From assembly GCF_000420705.1 (NCBI RefSeq), contig NZ_ATVL01000008.1, positions 248,001 to 312,000 of the forward strand: a stretch of DNA of 64,000 nucleotides, in the 5' to 3' direction. Shown piece after piece: positions 59,357 through 64,000 of the stretch; within the stretch, counting starts at the first letter, position 1, and each line of letters opens with the position of its first letter. Below the pieces are notes generated by a model. It was given only the letters and a program-made list of their open reading frames with translations. It did no database searches and was not told where the DNA came from. Origin of the DNA: Hymenobacter norwichensis DSM 15439 (GTDB lineage: Bacteria; Bacteroidota; Bacteroidia; Cytophagales; Hymenobacteraceae). Made by a program: the position numbers and the translations under genes.

Positions 59357-59937
59357 TAGTGGTTTTGGGGTGTTAGAATCTCAATAGACTCCTGTACAAC
59401 TTGGCCGTATTGGTCGTCGAGCTTGTCGTAGACCATGCCAGTGCACAGGCACATTTTGCGCTCGTTTTCCATCAGGATGCCGTAGTTTTTGCAGCTAGAG
59501 CAGCCCTTCCAGAAATCGTCGCTTTGGGTCAATTCGGGGAAAGTAACCGGGCGGTAGCCCAGCTCATTGTTGATCTTCATCACGGCCGCGCTGGTCGTGA
59601 TACCGAAGATTTTGGCCGCCGGGTACTTGGTGCGCGACAACTCAAACACGCGGTGCTTGATGGCGCGGCCCAAGCCTTCCTTGCGCAGCTCCGTGTTCAC
59701 AATCAAGCCCGAGTTGACCACAAATTTGTTGTCCTCGAAGGTCTCGATGTAACAGAAGCCGGCGAGCTGCTCGTCGATGAACGCAATGATGGCGTCGCCC
59801 TTCACCATCTTCTTCACCAGATAGTTGGGGTCGCGCTTGGCGATGCCGACGCCCCGCGTTCTGGCGGATTCGGCGTACCACTGACAGAGGGTTTCCACAT
59901 ACTGCGCATCGGCAGCATCGGCGACTCGTAAAAGCAT
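59356..59937 (-). CDS. GNAT acyltransferase, candidate N-acylglutamate synthase
   Basis: A 193-aa GNAT protein; the start is taken as the ATG at 59937, not a TTG at 59943. The acyl-CoA loop is R-K-E-G-L-G-R-A at residues 85-92. A C-terminal addition carries four Cys as CSSC (146, 149) and CLC (163, 165), a possible metal site. It heads the minus-strand arginine operon and is coupled to argG, and no argA or argJ is otherwise seen, so it most likely makes the N-acylglutamate for ArgB. The acyl group (acetyl or succinyl) is not known. Confidence 0.85.
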   Translation of the reverse strand: MLLRVADAADAQYVETLCQWYAESARTRGVGIAKRDPNYLVKKMVKGDAIIAFIDEQLAGFCYIETFEDNKFVVNSGLIVNTELRKEGLGRAIKHRVFELSRTKYPAAKIFGITTSAAVMKINNELGYRPVTFPELTQSDDFWKGCSSCKNYGILMENERKMCLCTGMVYDKLDDQYGQVVQESIEILTPQNH

Positions 59938-60536
59938 GGTCAAAGCTTAGTTGGTTGCCTTACTATACGGCAACAAGCTTGGAAAGATGATAAGGAAACA
60001 TGAAGCTTGCGTAACAAGCTCCGCGGTAACTGACTGACGATCAGCAGGATGGCAAGCCGAAATGAGACGGGACCAGCAGATGAGTCGGGGAGCGGGTTAG
60101 TCCGGTAGATGACCGGAAAAAGGCGCACTATGGCTTACACTCGTGTCAGGCAGATTAATTCGTAGATGGTCTCTTCTGTGGGGTGTTCTTAACTTCCCCG
60201 TGCTGGTTTTTAGTATTCAAAAACACAGCCAAAGTAGTGCAGCCAGCGTTTAAGCTGGCATTGTTCGCAGGGCCGTCGTGGGCCGCAGCAAGCATACAGG
60301 AGAAGAGAGACGAATCATGACGGGCACCGCTGAGCGGTGTGAGGTGGTTTCTGCGGCTTTAAAATGCTGTGGGCCGCTAAATCGTTGCAAAACTAGATGT
60401 TTTTTTTCGGAAACTTTGCCTTCCTACTTTCAAAAACACCCGCTCAGCTTGGGGCTGAGTTAGCCACTTGGCGGTTGGAGGGGCTGTTTTGGCAGTTGCA
60501 CCGACCTGAAAGCCGCATTTTATCTTTTCGTTACCC
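59938..60536. other. Divergent control region of the arginine cluster
   Basis: 599 bp without a supported gene, between the minus-strand operon (acyltransferase first) and the plus-strand argB operon. It is long for a promoter pair. Near the minus start there is a hairpin GTTGCC/GGCAAC (59954-59959, 59969-59974) flanked by AAGCTT on both sides. TCCGGT/ACCGGA lies at 60101-60117. AAACTTTG about 120 bp before argB is close to the TAnnTTTG box. Small frames here (60278-60463 plus, 59940-60128 minus) are not convincing. Confidence 0.5.
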
Positions 60537-61319
60537 ATGAGCGAAGTCCTGAAAATTTTCAAAATCGGCGGTGGTATTATCGACGATGCCAGCCAGCTCA
60601 GCGAGTTTCTGACGGCGCTGGCGCAGGTTTCCGGCCGCAAAATCCTGGTGCACGGCGGCGGCAAAGGTGCCAGCCAGATGCTGAAAAATCTTGGTATCGA
60701 GCCCCAGATGGTAGAAGGCCGCCGCATCACCGACGCCGCCACCCTCGACATCGTAACGATGTTCTATGCCGGCAAAACCAACAAGCAAGTGGTAGCCCTT
60801 TTGCAGGCGCAAGGCGTCAACGCGCTAGGGTTATCGGGGGCCGATGGCAACGTTGTTCAAGCCACCAAGCGGCCCGTACGCACCATCGACTACGGTTTTG
60901 TGGGCGACCTGGACGAGCACAGCATCAACACGAAACTGCTGGGGCAGCTGCTGGAAACGGGCCTTACGCCGGTGCTGTGCGCCATCACCCACGACGGGCA
61001 GGGCCAGTTGCTCAACACCAACGCCGATACCATTGCCAGTTCGTTGGCGCGGGCGTTGGCGGGTTCGTACACGGTGGAGCTGCACTTCTGCTTCGAGAAG
61101 GACGGCGTGCTGGCCGATATCAACGATGACGCCTCGGTTATCCCGCAGATTACTGCCGACCAGTACCAGCAGCTAAAAGCCGAGGGCGTCATTGCGGCCG
61201 GCATGGTGCCCAAGCTGGATAACGCCTTCGCCGCGCTGGAAGCCGGCGTGGAGCGCGTAGTGATTGAAAACGCGCTGAAAATCAACGAGCCGGTAAAAAC
61301 CATCTTATGTCGGAGCTAA
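60537..61319 (+). CDS. argB: N-acetylglutamate (acylglutamate) kinase
   Basis: A 260-aa amino acid kinase. It has FKIGGGIIDD at the start, the phosphate loop LVHGGGKGASQML, GRRITDAATLDIV, and the C-terminal GVIAAGMVPKLDNAF. It phosphorylates N-acylglutamate, using the product of the GNAT gene transcribed divergently. It lacks the N-terminal helix that usually marks arginine-feedback-sensitive hexamers, so regulation may be elsewhere; this is inference. Its stop overlaps the argE start by 13 bases. Confidence 0.95.
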   Translation: MSEVLKIFKIGGGIIDDASQLSEFLTALAQVSGRKILVHGGGKGASQMLKNLGIEPQMVEGRRITDAATLDIVTMFYAGKTNKQVVALLQAQGVNALGLSGADGNVVQATKRPVRTIDYGFVGDLDEHSINTKLLGQLLETGLTPVLCAITHDGQGQLLNTNADTIASSLARALAGSYTVELHFCFEKDGVLADINDDASVIPQITADQYQQLKAEGVIAAGMVPKLDNAFAALEAGVERVVIENALKINEPVKTILCRS

Positions 61320-62377
61320 TCGAGCGTCTTTCCGAAGACGCTATTCAGCTGCTAATTCAGCTGATTCAGACTCCTTCTTTCTCGCGGGAAGAAGACCAGA
61401 CGGCGGACCTGATTTTTCGGTTTCTGGCTTTCCACGGGGCCCAGCCGCAGCGCGACAAAAACAACGTCTGGGCCACCACTCGGCCCATTGATGCCAGCAA
61501 ACCCACCATCCTACTCAACTCCCACCACGACACCGTAAAGCCCGGCAGCACCTGGACCTACGACCCGTTTGCGGCAGTGCAGGAAGGCGACAAACTAGTT
61601 GGCCTGGGCAGCAACGACGCGGGCGCTTCGGCGGTGAGCTTGCTAGCCACGTTTCTATACTTCCATCAACAACCCAACCTGCCGTTCAACCTGATTTGCG
61701 CCATTACGGCCGAAGAAGAAGTATCGGGGGCCAACGGCATCCGGGCCATGTTGCCGCTGCTCCCTCCTATCGACCTGGGCATTGTGGGAGAACCGACCCA
61801 GATGGATTTGGCCATTGCGGAAAAAGGCTTGGTGGTATTGGACTGCGTCGCGCACGGCCGCACCGGCCACGCCGCCCGCGAAGAGGGCGAAAATGCCCTC
61901 TACAAGGCCCTGCCCGATATTCAGTGGTTCCAGCACTACCAGTTCCCGCAAGTATCGGAGCTGCTGGGCCCCACAAAAATGACTGTCACCCAGATTCAGG
62001 CCGGTTCGCAGCACAACGTAGTGCCGGACCGCTGCACGTTTGTAGTAGACGTGCGCACCAATGAACTGTATTCCAATGAGGAAGTGGTGCAGCTCGTGCG
62101 GGAGCATGTCGGGGCCGACGTGACGCCGCGTTCCACCCACCTCAACTCGTCGCGCATTGCCCTCACGCACCCGCTGGTGCAGCGCGGGCTGGCCCTGGGG
62201 CGGCGTACGTTCGGCTCGGCCACGCTGTCGGACCAGAGCATGATGCCCTTCCATACCGTGAAAGTTGGCCCCGGCGACTCGGCCCGTTCTCACACGCCCA
62301 ACGAGTACATATTGCTCAGCGAAATTCGGGCGGGCATCCGGGGGTACGTAGCTTTACTAGATGGGCTACAGCTATAG
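61307..62377 (+). CDS. argE: M20-family deacylase, ArgE-like (acyl-citrulline/ornithine deacylase)
   Basis: A 356-aa zinc peptidase-like protein that overlaps argB by 13 bases. Metal ligands are in LNSHHDTVKPG, GSNDAGAS, TAEEEVSGANG (with the catalytic Glu) and a C-terminal GDSARSHTPNEYI. In this pathway, with an acyl-ornithine carbamoyltransferase and no ArgJ, it should remove the acyl group from N-acyl-citrulline to give citrulline. The assignment of substrate is from context. Confidence 0.93.
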   Translation: MSELIERLSEDAIQLLIQLIQTPSFSREEDQTADLIFRFLAFHGAQPQRDKNNVWATTRPIDASKPTILLNSHHDTVKPGSTWTYDPFAAVQEGDKLVGLGSNDAGASAVSLLATFLYFHQQPNLPFNLICAITAEEEVSGANGIRAMLPLLPPIDLGIVGEPTQMDLAIAEKGLVVLDCVAHGRTGHAAREEGENALYKALPDIQWFQHYQFPQVSELLGPTKMTVTQIQAGSQHNVVPDRCTFVVDVRTNELYSNEEVVQLVREHVGADVTPRSTHLNSSRIALTHPLVQRGLALGRRTFGSATLSDQSMMPFHTVKVGPGDSARSHTPNEYILLSEIRAGIRGYVALLDGLQL

Positions 62378-62390
62378 AATACTAGAAACT

Positions 62391-62514
62391 AGTTCCCCTC
62401 AGATGAGGAGGGGTTAGGGGTGGTTGACCAATCGTTGAACGATAACTAGCGCTAGTTTCTAATTCTAATATTTATCAACCACTTCTAGCCCCTCCTCAGC
62501 TGAGGAAGAGGATT
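62391..62514. repeat. Inverted repeat between argE and argH, CCCCTC family
   Basis: The left part AGTTCCCCTC...GGTGGTTGA (62391-62427) is mirrored by TCAACCAC...AGAGGATT (62475-62514), imperfectly. It has the same plan as the repeat at 43928-44067. The argH start lies 25 bp further, so it may influence argH expression. Confidence 0.7.
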
Positions 62515-62538
62515 AGATGTTAGCTTAAATTCAAACAC

Positions 62539-63843
62539 ATGAAAATCTGGGAGAAAGGCATTGCTGTCGATAAGAAAATAGAACAGTTCACGGTAGGCCG
62601 TGACCGGGAGCTGGACGGTTATTTAGCGCGGTTCGACGTGCAGGCTTCTCAAGCGCAGGCGGCCATGCTGGCGTCGGTAGGCTTGATTTCCAAGCAGGAA
62701 AACACCCAGCTGCAACAAGGTCTCACGGAGCTAGCTGCCCAGATAGAAGCTGGCACGTTCACCATCGATGAGGGCTTCGAGGACGTGCACTCCAAGATTG
62801 AGTATTACCTGACCGAGAAGTTCGGCGACGCAGGCAAGAAAATCCACACCGCCCGCTCCCGCAACGACCAAGTGCTGACGGCCATCCAGCTCTTCCTGAA
62901 AGACTACACCGAGCAAGCTGCCGCACAAATTATGGCCTTGGTGGATGTGCTGCTGGCAAAAGCCGAAACCCACCAAGCCGACCTAATGCCCGGCTACACC
63001 CACTTTCAGGCGGCCATGCCCAGCAGCTTTGGCTTGTGGTTTTCAGCCTACGCCGAGCACCTGCTGCTAGACCTGGCCCTCCTAGAAGCCGCCCACACCG
63101 TAGCCGACCAAAACCCGCTGGGTTCGGGCGCCGGCTTCGGCAGTAGCTTCCCCATAGACCGGCAACTTACCACCCAACAAATGGGCTTCAGCAATCTAGC
63201 AGTTAGCTCGGTGGGTGCCCAGATGCTACGCGGCAAAACGGAAAAAACTGTGGCGTTTGCACTAGCAGGCGTAGCAGCTACCCTCTCGAAGTTGGCGTAC
63301 GATTTGGTGCTTTACAACAGCCAGGACCTGGCGTTTGTGGAGCTTCCAGCGGCTTTCACCACGGGCTCCAGCATCATGCCACACAAGAAAAACCCCGACG
63401 TGTTTGAGCTAGTGCGGGCCCGCTGCAACGCCCTGCAAGGTTTGCCGACCACCATCATGCTGGCTACCAACAACCTGCCCAGTGGCTACCACCGTGACTT
63501 TCAGATCCTAAAGGAAATCCTGTTCGAGCCGATGATGCAGTTCCTCGACATCCTCGACATCCTGCTGTTCGCGCTGCCCCAACTAAAGATCAAGCCCGAT
63601 CTGCTGAACCAAGCGAAGTACGACGGCATCTTCTCGGTGGAGAACATCAACCAGCTCATTCAGGCGGGCGTGCCGTTCCGGGAGGCGTATGTACAAGTGG
63701 GTCAGGCCGTAGACCAGGGCCGCTACGTACCGCGCCGCGAGTTTCATACCACTCACCTAGGCAGCGTACACAACCTGGGCCTGGCCGAGATTCGGGAGAA
63801 AGTAGCGCGGGTGCGGCAGGCTAGCAAGGTACTGCAAGGGTAG
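62539..63843 (+). CDS. argH: Argininosuccinate lyase
   Basis: A 434-aa member of the fumarase/aspartase superfamily. The signature GSSIMPHKKNPDVFEL has its catalytic Ser at about 277; HTARSRNDQV, MPGYTHFQAAMP and the FSVENINQLI region complete the active site. It splits argininosuccinate into arginine and fumarate, the last step. It is in the plus-strand arm (argB, argE, argH), separated from argE by the inverted repeat, and ends before a strong hairpin. Confidence 0.96.
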   Translation: MKIWEKGIAVDKKIEQFTVGRDRELDGYLARFDVQASQAQAAMLASVGLISKQENTQLQQGLTELAAQIEAGTFTIDEGFEDVHSKIEYYLTEKFGDAGKKIHTARSRNDQVLTAIQLFLKDYTEQAAAQIMALVDVLLAKAETHQADLMPGYTHFQAAMPSSFGLWFSAYAEHLLLDLALLEAAHTVADQNPLGSGAGFGSSFPIDRQLTTQQMGFSNLAVSSVGAQMLRGKTEKTVAFALAGVAATLSKLAYDLVLYNSQDLAFVELPAAFTTGSSIMPHKKNPDVFELVRARCNALQGLPTTIMLATNNLPSGYHRDFQILKEILFEPMMQFLDILDILLFALPQLKIKPDLLNQAKYDGIFSVENINQLIQAGVPFREAYVQVGQAVDQGRYVPRREFHTTHLGSVHNLGLAEIREKVARVRQASKVLQG

Positions 63844-63873
63844 AGCACAACATTGAGCCGAAGCAATACGCGT

Positions 63874-63921
63874 AACAGAGGCTTGGGATTGTAGATTCAA
63901 CTATATTCTCAAGCCTCTGTT
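63874..63921 (+). terminator. Hairpin after argH
   Basis: A 12-bp stem AACAGAGGCTTG (63874-63885) / CAAGCCTCTGTT (63910-63921), extended inward by GGA/TTC-type pairs. It begins 30 bp after the argH stop. The remaining bases to the window end show no gene. Confidence 0.75.
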
Positions 63922-64000
63922 GCATTTGCAGCCTACTGGTAAGTTATGGTGACTACTCTATAGAGTCGAGAGGTCGGCATGAACAGTTTTTATGCATGTA

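Noticed and set aside
60278..60463. 61-codon plus-strand frame upstream of argB as a leader gene
   Set aside because: Composition is not protein-like and no start signal or terminator supports it.
1..64000. tRNA, rRNA, CRISPR arrays and insertion sequences
   Set aside because: I looked in the intergenic regions and saw no cloverleaf, no spaced direct repeats and no transposase-like protein.

Overview
The window looks like chromosome of a GC-rich member of the Bacteroidota, most likely a Hymenobacter-like bacterium (Cytophagales). Reasons: a secreted protein with a type IX secretion (T9SS) C-terminal sorting domain, a TonB receptor with a carboxypeptidase-regulatory domain paired with a DUF4249 lipoprotein, GH92 mannosidases, an N-acyl-ornithine type transcarbamylase, Bacteroidota-type TAnnTTTG promoter boxes, and long intergenic palindromes of kinds I associate with this group. 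The genus is inference. I see no rRNA, tRNA, CRISPR array or insertion sequence.

Region 1-7.1 kb: the first codons of a DJ-1/PfpI-like gene, a quinol-monooxygenase-like protein, a zinc-less MDR reductase, the ohrR-ohr peroxide operon with a 20-bp palindromic operator, a rhodanese, a T9SS cargo protein, a 58-aa small ORF, a bestrophin-like channel and a small lipoprotein. Region 7.2-10.3 kb: a YgjP-like metallopeptidase, then a phage-like remnant (membrane coiled-coil protein, holin-like protein, XRE/S24 repressor with a perfect 10-bp-arm operator). Region 10.4-25.6 kb: a beta-propeller-like protein, a ricin-PD40-OmpA fusion, an amino-acid permease, a metallo-beta-lactamase/rhodanese fusion, a MOSC protein, sbcD, a RhuM-Fic protein, an esterase, a hexapeptide acetyltransferase and membrane proteins.

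Region 25.6-32.7 kb: a pseudogene with four in-frame stops, two AT-rich orphan genes, a lipoprotein and two GH92 exo-mannosidases. Region 32.7-49 kb: sbcC (12 kb away from sbcD), a DUF6687-like protein, an HNH nuclease, thioredoxin, the TonB receptor/DUF4249/lipocalin-like trio, purine nucleoside phosphorylase, sppA, rarA, an EamA exporter and a Thr-rich exported protein.

Region 49.4-63.9 kb is an arginine biosynthesis cluster covering the route from glutamate. The minus strand carries a GNAT acyltransferase, argG, argC, argD, carA, an orphan membrane gene, carB and argF'. The plus strand carries argB, argE and argH. The transcarbamylase is of the acetyl/succinyl-ornithine kind, so carbamoylation should precede deacylation and ArgE should act on N-acyl-citrulline. 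A GIY-YIG nuclease gene, bracketed within 2 and 23 bases by copies of a palindromic repeat, sits between carB and argF'. It is the most interesting structural feature here. Related palindromes recur in three other intergenic places.
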